This document shows, piece after piece, positions 8,762 through 17,695 of a stretch of DNA of 64,000 nt; position 1 is the stretch's first letter; every line of letters starts with the position of its first letter. The DNA is from Sphingobium soli (GTDB lineage: Bacteria; Pseudomonadota; Alphaproteobacteria; Sphingomonadales; Sphingomonadaceae): contig NZ_JAJGNP010000009.1 of the NCBI RefSeq assembly GCF_020782245.1, forward strand, positions 62,001-126,000. Reading direction: 5' to 3'. Position numbers and translations under genes: made by a program. The notes below the pieces were generated by a model that was not told the DNA's origin, searched no databases, and saw only the letters and a program-made list of their open reading frames with translations.

Positions 8762-10193
8762 ATGGATCGGCGCGCCGCTACTGGCGTTGGGCCTGACAGC
8801 CTGCGCCACGGCGGGGCCGGATTATCGCTATCCGCAAGGATCGGTCGCGACAGCGCCGGCGGCGAGGGGCGATTTCCATTCGGCGCAGGGCGCGCAGTTC
8901 AGCAATGCGCCGCTGCCCGACCAATGGTGGCGGCTCTATGCCGACCGCCAGCTTGACGCGCTGGTCGAAGAGGCGCTGGCGGCCAATGCCGACCTTACAC
9001 AGGCGCAGGCCAATGTCGAACGCGCGCAGGCGGTGCTGCGCGAGGCGGAGGCGGGGCGACAGGTGACGACCGCGATCAGCGGCGGCGAAACGCTGTCCCG
9101 GCCATCGGGCGTGGCGCAGCATCTGCCTGGATCGGTAAGCTATGATCTGGGCCTGAGCGCGGCCTATCCGCTGGACCTCAATGGTCGGATTGCGCGCGGG
9201 ATCGAAGCGAGCGCGGCCGATGTCGAGGCGGTGACGGCTGCGCGCGACTATGTGCGGGTCAGCGTGGCGGCGGCGACGGCGCAGGCCTATGCGCAGGTGT
9301 GCGCGGCCAATTACAGTCTGGCGGTCAATCGCAAGGTGGTGGCGTTGCAGCGCCAGACGCTCGATGCGACGCGGCGGCTGGCCAAGGGCGGGCGCGGGAC
9401 GGCGTTCGACGTCAGCCGGGCGCAGGCGGCGGTGGAAACGAGCGAGGCGGCGCTGCCCGCCTTTGCCGCACAGCGCCAGAATGGGCTGTATCTGCTCGCC
9501 ACGCTGCTGGGGCGGCCGCCGGCCGATTATCCGCGTGCAATCGAAAATTGCGCGGACCTGCCGGTGTTGCGCCAGCCGATCCCGGTGGGCGATGGCGCGG
9601 CGCTGATCCGGCGGCGGCCCGACATCAGGCAGGCCGAGCGGACCATTGCGGGCGATACCGCGCGGCTGGGTGTGGCCATGGCGCAACTCTACCCGCAGGT
9701 CAGCATCGGTGGATCGGTCGGCCTGTCGGGGCCGCTCAAGGATTTTGGCACCGGGTCCGCCTTCGGCTTCAGCCTGGGGCCACTCATCAGCTGGACCTTC
9801 CCAAACCGGCCGGTGATCCGCGCCCGCATCGCACAGGCCGATGCGCAGATACGCGCCGACCTGGCCAGCTTTGATGCCAGCGTGCTGGAAGCGCTGCGCC
9901 AGACCGAAAGCGCACTCGAAACCTATCGCCGCGATGCCGAGCGGGCGGCGGCGCTGGACCGAGCGCGGGAGAGCGCGGGCGTGTCGGCGGCCCAGGCGGG
10001 CAAGCTGTTCCGCTTTGGCCGGGGCGATTTCCTGTCGTTGCTGGACGCGCAGCGCAGCCAGGCCAGCGCGGAAGTGACGGCGGCATCGGCGCGCACGCAA
10101 CTGGTGCAGGACCAGATCGCGCTGTTCCTGGCGCTGGGCGGGGGATGGGGATCAGGCGATAGCGTCGACCAGGGCGCGGGGGACGCGCAGTAG
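8754..10193 (+). CDS. NodT family outer-membrane efflux lipoprotein
   Basis: This 479-residue TolC-like channel has a lipoprotein signal with lipobox LTAC (acylated Cys about residue 17), then PDYRYP and QWWRLY, typical of the NodT/OprM group. Two internal repeats of long helices follow, each with QAQANVERAQA-like heptads. The second ends in RFGRGDFLSLLDAQRS, the OprM-family signature. The ATG at 8754 is chosen because it gives the lipobox at the correct distance. It is the last gene of the efflux operon. Its last 42 bases overlap the 3' end of the convergent GH43 gene. Confidence 0.94.
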   Translation: MPKWIGAPLLALGLTACATAGPDYRYPQGSVATAPAARGDFHSAQGAQFSNAPLPDQWWRLYADRQLDALVEEALAANADLTQAQANVERAQAVLREAEAGRQVTTAISGGETLSRPSGVAQHLPGSVSYDLGLSAAYPLDLNGRIARGIEASAADVEAVTAARDYVRVSVAAATAQAYAQVCAANYSLAVNRKVVALQRQTLDATRRLAKGGRGTAFDVSRAQAAVETSEAALPAFAAQRQNGLYLLATLLGRPPADYPRAIENCADLPVLRQPIPVGDGAALIRRRPDIRQAERTIAGDTARLGVAMAQLYPQVSIGGSVGLSGPLKDFGTGSAFGFSLGPLISWTFPNRPVIRARIAQADAQIRADLASFDASVLEALRQTESALETYRRDAERAAALDRARESAGVSAAQAGKLFRFGRGDFLSLLDAQRSQASAEVTAASARTQLVQDQIALFLALGGGWGSGDSVDQGAGDAQ

Positions 10194-11093
10194 CGATCCG
10201 TGGCGCGCGCCGGCGGGGAGCGACAGCTGGTCGCCCACATCCTGCCATCGGGCCATGTCGCGGGTCATCATCGCGCCCCAGCGGCCGTCCTTGTAGACAT
10301 CATAATAGCAGATGAGCGCGTCGCCCACCCGGGCGGTCATCGGCCCTTCGACCCAGGCGGGGGAGAAAGGCGGCGAGAGCGGGCCGAACGGGCCGGTCGG
10401 GCTTTCGGCGCGGGCGGCGCGCAGCCATTTGCGCGGCGGCGTGACCGTCTCATCCTTGACGATCAGGTGCAAGCTGCCATCGGGGGCGTGGGCAAAAGTG
10501 CCGTCGATGACGCTGAACCCCGGATCGTAAAGCGGCTGCGGTGCGGAAAAGCTGCGAAAATCGGCGGTGCTGCACTGCCAGAGGCGGTGATTATAGTCCG
10601 ATTCCGACGTGCCGGCGGTTTCAGGGTAGCGCCCCGTGACGGTGCTGGACCAGAATAGCAGGAAACGGCCGTCGGGCATGCGGATCGCCTCGGGCGCCCA
10701 GCAATTGCGGGTGCCCGCCACGTCGCGCATCACCGGGATCGCTTGCTGGTCCGACCAGTGGACGAGGTCAGGGCTAGTCGCATGGCCGATGGTCACGCCT
10801 TCCCAGGCGGTGGTCCAGAGCAGGTGATAATCCGTGCCGTCATGAAACAGGAACGGGTCGCGCATCAGCTGCTTTTCGCCAACCTGCGGCACCAGCAGGC
10901 TCCGGCCGCCGGCGAGCGTGCGGAAGGCAAAGCCGTCGTCGCTGACGGCCAGTTTGAGACCCGCGCCTTCGCCGGCCTTTCCCGTGGTGAAATAGGAGAA
11001 GACGAGCGGATCATCATTTCGCGCCACGGGGGCAGTGACGCAGGCGGCGAGCGGCAGGGCGGCGAGGGCCAGGGTGAAATCGCGGCGGTTCAC
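10152..11093 (-). CDS. GH43-type glycosidase, Tat-exported lipoprotein
   Basis: This 313-residue five-bladed propeller enzyme has the GH43 triad in context: base Asp in MRDPFLF (about 79), pKa-tuning Asp in VIDGTFA, and acid Glu in WVEGPM. The N-terminus MNRRDFTLALAALPLAAC combines a twin-arginine motif with a lipobox (Cys18), so it is probably a membrane-anchored periplasmic enzyme. It follows the GH53 gene with a 4-base overlap. In this galactan-degrading unit an arabinofuranosidase or exo-galactosidase role is likely. The GH43 subfamily cannot be fixed by eye, and a GH32/GH62 relative is less likely. Confidence 0.85.
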   Translation of the reverse strand: MNRRDFTLALAALPLAACVTAPVARNDDPLVFSYFTTGKAGEGAGLKLAVSDDGFAFRTLAGGRSLLVPQVGEKQLMRDPFLFHDGTDYHLLWTTAWEGVTIGHATSPDLVHWSDQQAIPVMRDVAGTRNCWAPEAIRMPDGRFLLFWSSTVTGRYPETAGTSESDYNHRLWQCSTADFRSFSAPQPLYDPGFSVIDGTFAHAPDGSLHLIVKDETVTPPRKWLRAARAESPTGPFGPLSPPFSPAWVEGPMTARVGDALICYYDVYKDGRWGAMMTRDMARWQDVGDQLSLPAGARHGSLLRVPRALVDAIA

Positions 11094-12298
11094 GAATAAT
11101 CTTTCGCCATCTGGCGATAGAGGTCGAGCAGATCATTGGCGATATAATCGCCGCCCTTGCCCATCGGACCCGCCGGGTCCGGCTTGGGCGCGGGGGATTG
11201 GTTGGCGAGGCCGCCGGGCGCCTCGGCGCTGTTGATGCCCTGGCTTAGCAGGTCGGGCTTGGGTCCGCCTCCGGCATTGCGGCCGTCAAGGTCGAAGATT
11301 GCTTCCTGATGGCGCAGCGGCTCCCAGATGAAGCTGCCCCAGCCATGCTTGCCGGGCAAATTATAGACGAGGTCGTTGAGATAGCGTTTGCGGCTGGAAT
11401 ATTCGGCGATCAGCAAGCCCTTGTCGGGGTAGCGCCTGACGAACTGGTCGAAGCTGTTTGCCCAGTCGCCCTGGCTTTGCTGCTGGTAGCAGGACAGACC
11501 GATGACATCGAAAGCGACATTGCGGGCGATGAGCGCGTCGGTCCATTCGCGTAGGATCGGCCAGTGCCGGCCAAGATGATTGTGCAGCTGGATGGCGATG
11601 TCGGGCTGCGCGCGGCGGGCGCCGGCTATGCCCGCGCGCAGCAGGGCGGCGAAGCCGTCGAAGCCGCCGATCGCTTGATCGTCGACCTGCGCATGATTGG
11701 CGTCGGTGACGGGATTGCCGGTGGGGGTGGACAGCTTGACCCGGCCATGGGGCCAAAGCATGCCGAAGGTGGTTTCATTGCCGATCACCGCCATATCGAC
11801 CGGCGCGCCGCCCGCGCGCATCGCCACAAGCGTGTCATGGGTATGCGCCTCGACCGCCTTGGCGAGTTGGGGGAGATCGTAGCCGGTCCAGGCGGCGGGC
11901 ACGCCCTGATGTTCCGGGTCGGCCCAGGTGTCGCTGTAGTGGAAGGAGAGGACAAGGCCCATGCCCGCGTCACGAATGCGGCGGCCAAGCCTGATGGTCT
12001 GGTCAAGCCCGGCCCAGGCCTTGTCGGGCTCGCGCTTCGAATAGCCCTTTGCCGGATCGACGAAAATGCGCAGGCGGATGGCGTTGAAACCCGCGTCGCG
12101 CATCAGCAGGACAGGATCTTTCTGCACGCCATCGACGAAATAACGCGCGCCGGCGGCTTCGTCTTCTGGCACCCAGCTGATGTCCGCGCCGATCAGGAAG
12201 GGGCCGGGCCGCGCGCCACTTTTACGGGGCGTGGTCGCCAGGGCGGGGAAGGGCAGAGTTGCAAGCGCGAGCGCGGCGCGACGGGTCAGCCGGGTCAT
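11090..12298 (-). CDS. GH53 arabinogalactan endo-beta-1,4-galactanase
   Basis: This 402-residue TIM-barrel enzyme cuts beta-1,4-galactan, the type I side chain of rhamnogalacturonan I. It shows the GH53 hallmarks GADISWVPEDEAAG, RLRIFVDP and LSFHYSDTWADPEHQ. The acid/base Glu is about 175 in VIGNETTFGMLWP and the nucleophile Glu about 299 in LLIAEYSS. The N-terminus (TRRAALALATLPFPALA) looks like a twin-arginine signal. The Pro/Gly-rich tail (about 355-390) is low-complexity. It is sandwiched with 4-base overlaps between GH35 and GH43 genes, which together could reduce galactan to monosaccharides. Confidence 0.93.
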   Translation of the reverse strand: MTRLTRRAALALATLPFPALATTPRKSGARPGPFLIGADISWVPEDEAAGARYFVDGVQKDPVLLMRDAGFNAIRLRIFVDPAKGYSKREPDKAWAGLDQTIRLGRRIRDAGMGLVLSFHYSDTWADPEHQGVPAAWTGYDLPQLAKAVEAHTHDTLVAMRAGGAPVDMAVIGNETTFGMLWPHGRVKLSTPTGNPVTDANHAQVDDQAIGGFDGFAALLRAGIAGARRAQPDIAIQLHNHLGRHWPILREWTDALIARNVAFDVIGLSCYQQQSQGDWANSFDQFVRRYPDKGLLIAEYSSRKRYLNDLVYNLPGKHGWGSFIWEPLRHQEAIFDLDGRNAGGGPKPDLLSQGINSAEAPGGLANQSPAPKPDPAGPMGKGGDYIANDLLDLYRQMAKDYS

Positions 12299-14682
12299 GG
12301 GCGATGCTCCAGTTCAGGGATGATGCGAAGGGCAAGGAGGCTGGCGACCTGATCGCCTGGCGGCAATTTGGCGCGGGCCATGTCGTCCAGATAGATGGGC
12401 GCGTCGGCGCGCAGCGGCAGGATGGTGAGCGTCCAGGGGCGGCCCAGCCGGTCGGCGAAGCGTTTGAGGCCGATGCGCCAGACGCGCCCGTCCCAATAGG
12501 CGTCGTCCAGCATGGTGGTGCCGTCGAACAGGCGGCCAATGTCGCCGCGCCAGTCGATTTCGAGGAAGGCGTCGCCGCTTTCCACCGCGTCGGCGGGCAG
12601 GGTGAAGGTGAAGGCGGCAGCGGCCCGATGCGCTTCGGGGAGCGGCTGCATCGCGGCCTTGGCCGGGCCGCCGACGACGATGGGGGGCGCTTTGCCGGCA
12701 GCGCGGCTTTGGGTGAAGCGGATGGCGGACGGGGTTGGCCCCTTCACCATGGCGCTGGCCGGGGGACCGGGCAGGATGCGCCAGTCGAAACGGGCTGCTC
12801 CGCGCTGGCGCAGCAGCGGGCCTTGAGGGGTGAACAGGGTATCGGCCGCGGTGACGATCGCGCGGCGCTGTTCGCCCATGTCGCCGACCCAGAGTTGCTG
12901 CGCCGAGGCCTGGTCGAGCAGCAGGATGCGGACGCGGCGACCGTCCGGCGCGGTGACGGTCAGCAGCCGGTCAGCGGCAGGAGCCACGTCCGCGATGACG
13001 CGCCCCTGTTCCGAACGGGCGGGCGCGGACAGCCCGGTGCCGGCTGGGAAGGCGAGTTCGACCGGGCCGGGCAGGGTGGCGGCGAAGATGTGGATGGGGC
13101 CGTCGGCATCCGTAATACGCGTGACCGGCTGGGCGGTGGCCCAGTCCAGCGCCACGCCATCCAGGTCCATGCCGAACGGCCAGAAGAAATAGGCGCCCGG
13201 TGCAATGGTCACGGCGCGAGAGGGAAAGGTCAGCGCGCCGTTGGGGAGCGTGACGGTGAAGCGCGTCGCGGTATGGGCGGCGGTCGCATATTGGCGGACA
13301 TGGTTGTTGACGAACAGGAAGCCGCTGCCGCCAGCCGCCCGGACCGACCAGCGCAGGGTTTTGAGGTCATCCTTGTCGCCAGGCTGGATCGTGGGGGCGT
13401 GCACGGTCATGGGGGCGAGCCGGTCACCATAGGCGCCCAGGAAATAATGGAGCGGGCGCAGAGCAGCATTGACCGCGTTGACCTCCCCATATTGGCCGAT
13501 CGGCGCCTGAAAATCATAGCCGATCATCGGGCAGTCATTATAGCCGCCCGACCGCTGCGTTTCTTCAAGGCTGCGGCCGGCCGCAAGCGGGTTCGCACCG
13601 CCATGAAACATATAATAGCCCAGCAGGTTGACGCCCGATCCGACCTGCGTGGTGAGGGCGGCGGCAACGTCGGCGGGCGCAAGCAGCGGGCGGCGGCGAT
13701 ACATGACGGGGACGCCGCCGCCATATTCCGCGCCCAGAAAGGGCGTGTCGTCCATGTCGTCGTCGGCGTCGCCGCGCCGGTTGTTGCGGGTTTGCGCGCC
13801 CAGGTCGCCGCTCACCCGGCTGTCGAACCGGAAGAGATAATTCTCCTTGGGCGGCAGCTTCGTGGTCTTCGCCGACCAGGGTTCGTCGGGATAGCCGCCA
13901 TGGACGGGCACCACCTCGCCCTTGGGATAGAGCGTCTGGTCCCATCCGGTGACTGTGTAGAGCGGCACGTCATAGCCGAGTTTGAGCGCCAGGCTCTTGA
14001 GCGCCGCAATATGCGCCCGGCCCTGTCCCGGACCGTCGAGATTATATTCATTTTCGATCTGCATGCCGAGGATCGGCCCGCCATCCTTCCAGAACAGCCC
14101 GCGCACCTGATCGTGGAGGCTGCGCCAGAAGCGTTCGACCTCGACCATATAGGCCGGGTCGTTGCTGCGCGGGCGCGTGCCCGCGACGATCCAGTCGGGG
14201 ATGCCGCCAAAGCGCGCCTCGGCATGGCCCCAGGGGCCGGGGCGCAGGAAGAAGAGCAGGCCATGGTTCTGGCACAGGGTGACGAAGCGACGAATGTCGC
14301 GGTCGCCGCTCCAGTCGATGCGACCGGGCGAAAGTTCGACATGATTCCACAAGATGTAGCTGGCGACGATGGTGACGCCCGCCGCCTTCATCTTGAGCAG
14401 TTCCTCTTCCCAATAGGTGCAAGGAAAGCGGGTGAAGTGAAATTCGCCCATGACCGGGAGCCAGGGCGCGTCGTTGCGGGTCAGATAGCGGTTGGTGATG
14501 CCGAATGTGCCGTGCGGACCGGTGCCGGTGCCCATATGGAGATGGCCGGATTTGAGCGGCAGGCCGGGCTTGCGTGCGTCGAGGGGAAGCGGGGCTTGTG
14601 CGGCGGCGCGGGCGGGGAGGGCAGCGCCCATTGCGGCAAGGCCCGTGGCAGTGAGCGCGGTTCGCCTGTCGAATTCGGGCAT
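12295..14682 (-). CDS. GH35 beta-galactosidase, Tat-exported
   Basis: This 795-residue enzyme has the acid/base Glu at about 212 in MQIENEYN and the nucleophile Glu at about 319 in FLGAEYGGG. RFPCTYWEEELLKMKAAGV and WNHVELSPG are typical of the GH35 barrel. Beta-sandwich domains follow (about 400-795), ending with a jelly-roll (YWDGRVWRIGLKRFAD). The signal is twin-arginine (FDRRTALTATGLAAM, ending ARAAAQA). I chose the ATG at 14682 because GGAGAGG lies just upstream; the longer frame adds only noise. It probably removes terminal galactose from galactan oligosaccharides made by the adjacent GH53 enzyme. Confidence 0.92.
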   Translation of the reverse strand: MPEFDRRTALTATGLAAMGAALPARAAAQAPLPLDARKPGLPLKSGHLHMGTGTGPHGTFGITNRYLTRNDAPWLPVMGEFHFTRFPCTYWEEELLKMKAAGVTIVASYILWNHVELSPGRIDWSGDRDIRRFVTLCQNHGLLFFLRPGPWGHAEARFGGIPDWIVAGTRPRSNDPAYMVEVERFWRSLHDQVRGLFWKDGGPILGMQIENEYNLDGPGQGRAHIAALKSLALKLGYDVPLYTVTGWDQTLYPKGEVVPVHGGYPDEPWSAKTTKLPPKENYLFRFDSRVSGDLGAQTRNNRRGDADDDMDDTPFLGAEYGGGVPVMYRRRPLLAPADVAAALTTQVGSGVNLLGYYMFHGGANPLAAGRSLEETQRSGGYNDCPMIGYDFQAPIGQYGEVNAVNAALRPLHYFLGAYGDRLAPMTVHAPTIQPGDKDDLKTLRWSVRAAGGSGFLFVNNHVRQYATAAHTATRFTVTLPNGALTFPSRAVTIAPGAYFFWPFGMDLDGVALDWATAQPVTRITDADGPIHIFAATLPGPVELAFPAGTGLSAPARSEQGRVIADVAPAADRLLTVTAPDGRRVRILLLDQASAQQLWVGDMGEQRRAIVTAADTLFTPQGPLLRQRGAARFDWRILPGPPASAMVKGPTPSAIRFTQSRAAGKAPPIVVGGPAKAAMQPLPEAHRAAAAFTFTLPADAVESGDAFLEIDWRGDIGRLFDGTTMLDDAYWDGRVWRIGLKRFADRLGRPWTLTILPLRADAPIYLDDMARAKLPPGDQVASLLALRIIPELEHRP

Positions 14683-14734
14683 CGTTCCTCTCCTGATGGG
14701 ATGGGATGGGAGGGTATGCCCCTCTCCTGTCATT

Positions 14735-14806
14735 CACCGTTCGCACGGAGCCTGCGCTTGTCGTCCGAAGAAGGCAGGCACTTCGACAAGCTCAGTGCGA
14801 ACGGTG
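14735..14806. repeat. REP-like imperfect hairpin element
   Basis: The outer arms are CACCGTTCGCAC (14735-14746) and GTGCGAACGGTG (14795-14806). Inner arms GCTTGTCG..GAAG and CTTCGACAAGC also pair. The core TTCGACAAGCTCAGTGCGAA is a very common intergenic repeat in sphingomonads, to my recollection. It lies between kduD and the GH35 gene, so it may trim or attenuate the transcript there. Only this one copy was seen in the window. Confidence 0.75.
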
Positions 14807-14831
14807 CAAAATCGGTTGTGCCGTGTGCCGA

Positions 14832-15587
14832 TCAGCGCGCGAGCCAGCCGCCGTCGACGGCGAGCGTGTGGCCATGGATATAATCGGCGGCGCTGGACGC
14901 CAGGAACACGGCCGCGCCGCCAATGTCGGCGGGGTCGCCCCAGCGGCCAGCCGGGATGCGCTCCTGGATCTGGCGGTTGCGCGTCTCGTCGGCCTGAAGG
15001 GCGGCGGTGTTGTTGGTGGCGATGTATCCCGGCGCGATCGCGTTCACATTGACGCCCCTGGCCGCCCATTCGTTGGCGAGCAGCTTGGTCAGGCCCGCGA
15101 CGCCGCTTTTGGACGCGGTGTAGCTGGGCACGCGAATGCCGCCCTGGAAGGAAAGAAGCGAGGCGATGTTGATGATCTTGCCCGCGCCTTGGGCCAGCAT
15201 GTGGCGACCGGCGGCCTGACAGAGGAAGAAGGTGGTCTTGAGATTGGTGTCGATCACCGCGTCCCAATCCTCCTCGGTGAAATCGACGCTGTCGGCGCGG
15301 CGGATGATGCCGGCATTGTTGACCAGTATGTCCAGGGCACCAAGCTTTTCCAGCGTTTCGTCGAGGACGCGCTGGACCGGTTCGATGGTCGAAAGGTCGG
15401 CCGAGATAATGTCCGCCTGGCGGCCGAGCGCGCGGACCTGATCGACCGTGTCCTGTGCGGGGGTGCGGCCGACGGCGGCGATATCCGCGCCGGCCTGCGC
15501 GAGCGACAGGGCAATGGCCTGGCCGATGCCGGTATTGGCGCCGGTGACGATCGCGGTCTTGCCATGAAGATCGAAGGGGGTGGTCAT
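14832..15587 (-). CDS. kduD: KduD-like 2-dehydro-3-deoxy-D-gluconate 5-dehydrogenase (SDR)
   Basis: A 251-residue classical short-chain dehydrogenase: TGANTGIG (about 15-22), NNAGI (about 88), Ser in NIASLLSFQGG, and YTASK for the catalytic Tyr and Lys. The stretches AGIIRRADSVDFTEEDWDAVIDTN and AVDGGWLAR match the KduD subgroup, which reduces 5-keto-4-deoxyuronate products to 2-keto-3-deoxygluconate in pectate breakdown. It acts in the cytosol. The ATG at 15587 has GAGG 11 bases upstream; a TTG nine bases earlier is possible. It heads the GH35-GH53-GH43 unit and has a copy of the locus-wide 17-bp motif about 70 bases upstream. Confidence 0.85.
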   Translation of the reverse strand: MTTPFDLHGKTAIVTGANTGIGQAIALSLAQAGADIAAVGRTPAQDTVDQVRALGRQADIISADLSTIEPVQRVLDETLEKLGALDILVNNAGIIRRADSVDFTEEDWDAVIDTNLKTTFFLCQAAGRHMLAQGAGKIINIASLLSFQGGIRVPSYTASKSGVAGLTKLLANEWAARGVNVNAIAPGYIATNNTAALQADETRNRQIQERIPAGRWGDPADIGGAAVFLASSAADYIHGHTLAVDGGWLAR

Positions 15588-15658
15588 GCCGGGCAAGCCT
15601 CTTGCATAGGATAGGGACGCATCAGCCTATACGCTCCCCGCCGCAAAGTCCAAGGAAA

Positions 15659-15675
15659 TTCCCGCAATATGGAAT
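15659..15675 (-). promoter_or_regulatory. Locus-wide 17-bp operator-like motif upstream of kduD
   Basis: On the minus strand this reads ATTCCATATTGCGGGAA. It closely matches the copies upstream of the TonB receptor and the second iclR gene. A degenerate second copy (15677-15693) follows at 18-bp spacing. The distance to the kduD start (about 70 bp) suits an operator. Confidence 0.6.
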
Positions 15676-15695
15676 GATGTTCTAATATGCGGTCA

Positions 15696-16304
15696 TCACG
15701 CGCGCAGCAGGATGACGTGCAGGAAGCGGGGGCCATGGGCGCCCTGGACATAGGTGCCCTCGATATCTGTGGTGCCCGATACGCCGGTGATCCAGTAATG
15801 GGCGCGCGGTTGCGCGCCGGGCAACGGCGCGTCCTCCAGATAGGGGGCGATGTCGCGCGTCGCCAGCAGCACGATATGATGCAGGGCCAGGAAATTGGGC
15901 AGCATCGGCGCGGCCGGGCCGGTTTCGAAGACCAAAGATCCGGTTTCGGCGATGCCGCGCCGCGCGATGGCGAGCGCGGCGACTTCGGCAGGCGCGGCGA
16001 CATCATGCAGGGTGAAACCGCTCCAGTCGCAATAAGCGAGCCGCGGATCGGGCGGCAGGCACAATGTCCGGTCCTCGCCCTGCGCATCGAGGTAGCGGCG
16101 AATAGCGGCGGGCAGGTCCGCCATGCTGTCGATCGCGTCATGGCTTGCGCTGACGCTGGGGAGGGCGAGGCGCGCGAGAAATTCGGCCTCCAACGCGGCT
16201 TCGTCCACGGCCGGGCGTTCGGGCGCGACCAGCAGCGCGGCGGCCTGCGCCGCATCGGGCGCTATGCCTTTCAGCCGGCCAAGGATGGCGTCGCGCGCGC
16301 TCAT
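15696..16304 (-). CDS. lutC: LutC-type LUD domain protein (L-lactate oxidation)
   Basis: This 202-residue LUD-domain protein shows GIAETGSLVFETGP, LPNFLALHHIVLL and the C-terminal ITGVSGTTDIEGTYVQGAHGP, the conserved LutC/YkgG end. It is the third subunit of the LutABC lactate-oxidising complex. The ATG at 16304 overlaps the LutB stop by 4 bases. In this locus L-lactate would be produced by LRA6 from rhamnose, which gives a reason for the genes to sit here. It is the last gene of the unit that begins with iclR1 and LRA1. Confidence 0.9.
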   Translation of the reverse strand: MSARDAILGRLKGIAPDAAQAAALLVAPERPAVDEAALEAEFLARLALPSVSASHDAIDSMADLPAAIRRYLDAQGEDRTLCLPPDPRLAYCDWSGFTLHDVAAPAEVAALAIARRGIAETGSLVFETGPAAPMLPNFLALHHIVLLATRDIAPYLEDAPLPGAQPRAHYWITGVSGTTDIEGTYVQGAHGPRFLHVILLRA

Positions 16305-17695
16305 GGGCGGCGTTCCTTGCGATACTGCGCCATGAAGCTGCTGGCGGCCGGCCGGGGCATGGCGCGATGGCGGGTCCAGCCGCCCGCCAGCGGCAGTGTC
16401 TCGATCCAGCCGCGCCGACCCATCAGCCGCATCGCGCGCAGCGCAAGGCGGGTGACAAGGCGGTAGAGCGCCGGGCGACGCGCGACCCAGGCCCACAGGC
16501 CAAGGCCCATGCGCATGGAGGTCGGCTCCAGCCCTTCGCGCCAGCTTTTCTCCCGCCAGCCCCTCAGCAGGGTGGGGAGGGGGATGCGCACCGGGCAGAC
16601 TTCCTGGCACTTGCCGTTGAGCGTGCAGGCATGGACGAGGTCGCGATTGGGGGCGAGGCCGTCGAGCGCGGGGGTCAGCACCGCGCCCATGGGACCGGGA
16701 TAGGTGCCGCCATAGGCGTGGCCGCCAATCTGGCGAAAAACGACGCAATGGTTCATGCACGCGCCGCAGCGGATGCAGCGCAGCATATCCGCCAGCCCCT
16801 CCTCGCGCATTTTCGTGCGGCCATTGTCGACCAGCACGATGTGCATTTCTTCTGGCCCGTCAGGGTCGCTGGGCCGTTTCGGGCCAGTATAGAAGGTCGT
16901 ATATTGGGTGAGCGCCGCGCCGGTGGCGGAGCGCGCCAGCATGCGCAGCATATGCACGGCATGAGGCATGGACGGCACGATCTTTTCGATGCCCGCCGTC
17001 ACGATATGGACGCGCGGCGGCACCAGCGACAATTCGGCATTGCCTTCATTGGTGACGGTGCACACCGCGCCGCTATCGGCGATGAGGAAGTTGGCGCCCG
17101 ATATGCCGACATCCGCGCCCAGCATCCGGTCGCGCAGTTCGCGCCGGGCGCTTTCGGCCATGGCGGCGATGCTGTCTTCCTCATGCGGCGTGCGATGTTT
17201 CGCCTTGAAGAGGGCCGACACCTGTTCGCGCGTCTTGTGCATGGCGGGCCAGATGATGTGCGACGGGCGCTCGTCGGCCAGCTGGATGATATGTTCGGCC
17301 AGGTCGGTTTCGATCCGGCCGATCCCGGCCTCCGCCAGGGCGTGGGGCAGGCCGATTTCCTCCCCCAGCATGGATTTGGAGCGGGCGACGGTTTTGGCGC
17401 CTGACGCCTTGCAGAGGTCGATGACGATGCGGCAGGCTTCGTCGGCGGTGGCGGCCCAATGCACTTGCGCGCCCGCCGCGATGGCATTGGCCTCAAACTG
17501 TTCGAGATAATGGCCTAGATGGGCGATCACATGATCCTTGATCGCGGCGGCGCGGGTGCGCGCGGCGTCGAAATCAGGGAAGGCCGACACGGCGAGCGTG
17601 CGCTTGGCCTCGGCGGTGCCGGCGGTACGCTCAACGGCTGTCTTGAGGAGCGGGTCGGCAAGCGCGGCGGCGGCGCGGGTGTCGAACCCGCTCAT
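16301..17695 (-). CDS. lutB: LutB iron-sulfur L-lactate dehydrogenase subunit
   Basis: A 464-residue protein with an N-terminal LUD domain (ARSKSMLGEEIGLPHAL, GISGANFLIADSGAVC) and two ferredoxin-like clusters: CIRCGACMNHC (about 310) and CTLNGKCQEVCP (about 360). This is the usual LutB layout. It transfers electrons from L-lactate in the LutABC complex, probably at the membrane. Both ends overlap neighbours by 4 bases (lutA upstream, lutC downstream), so the three are co-translated. Confidence 0.94.
   Translation of the reverse strand: MSGFDTRAAAALADPLLKTAVERTAGTAEAKRTLAVSAFPDFDAARTRAAAIKDHVIAHLGHYLEQFEANAIAAGAQVHWAATADEACRIVIDLCKASGAKTVARSKSMLGEEIGLPHALAEAGIGRIETDLAEHIIQLADERPSHIIWPAMHKTREQVSALFKAKHRTPHEEDSIAAMAESARRELRDRMLGADVGISGANFLIADSGAVCTVTNEGNAELSLVPPRVHIVTAGIEKIVPSMPHAVHMLRMLARSATGAALTQYTTFYTGPKRPSDPDGPEEMHIVLVDNGRTKMREEGLADMLRCIRCGACMNHCVVFRQIGGHAYGGTYPGPMGAVLTPALDGLAPNRDLVHACTLNGKCQEVCPVRIPLPTLLRGWREKSWREGLEPTSMRMGLGLWAWVARRPALYRLVTRLALRAMRLMGRRGWIETLPLAGGWTRHRAMPRPAASSFMAQYRKERRP

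Noticed and set aside
12259-14883. An 874-codon plus-strand frame across the GH35 gene
   Set aside because: It is the antisense shadow of GH35. The minus strand has catalytic Glu motifs, a Tat signal and a ribosome site; the plus frame shows none.
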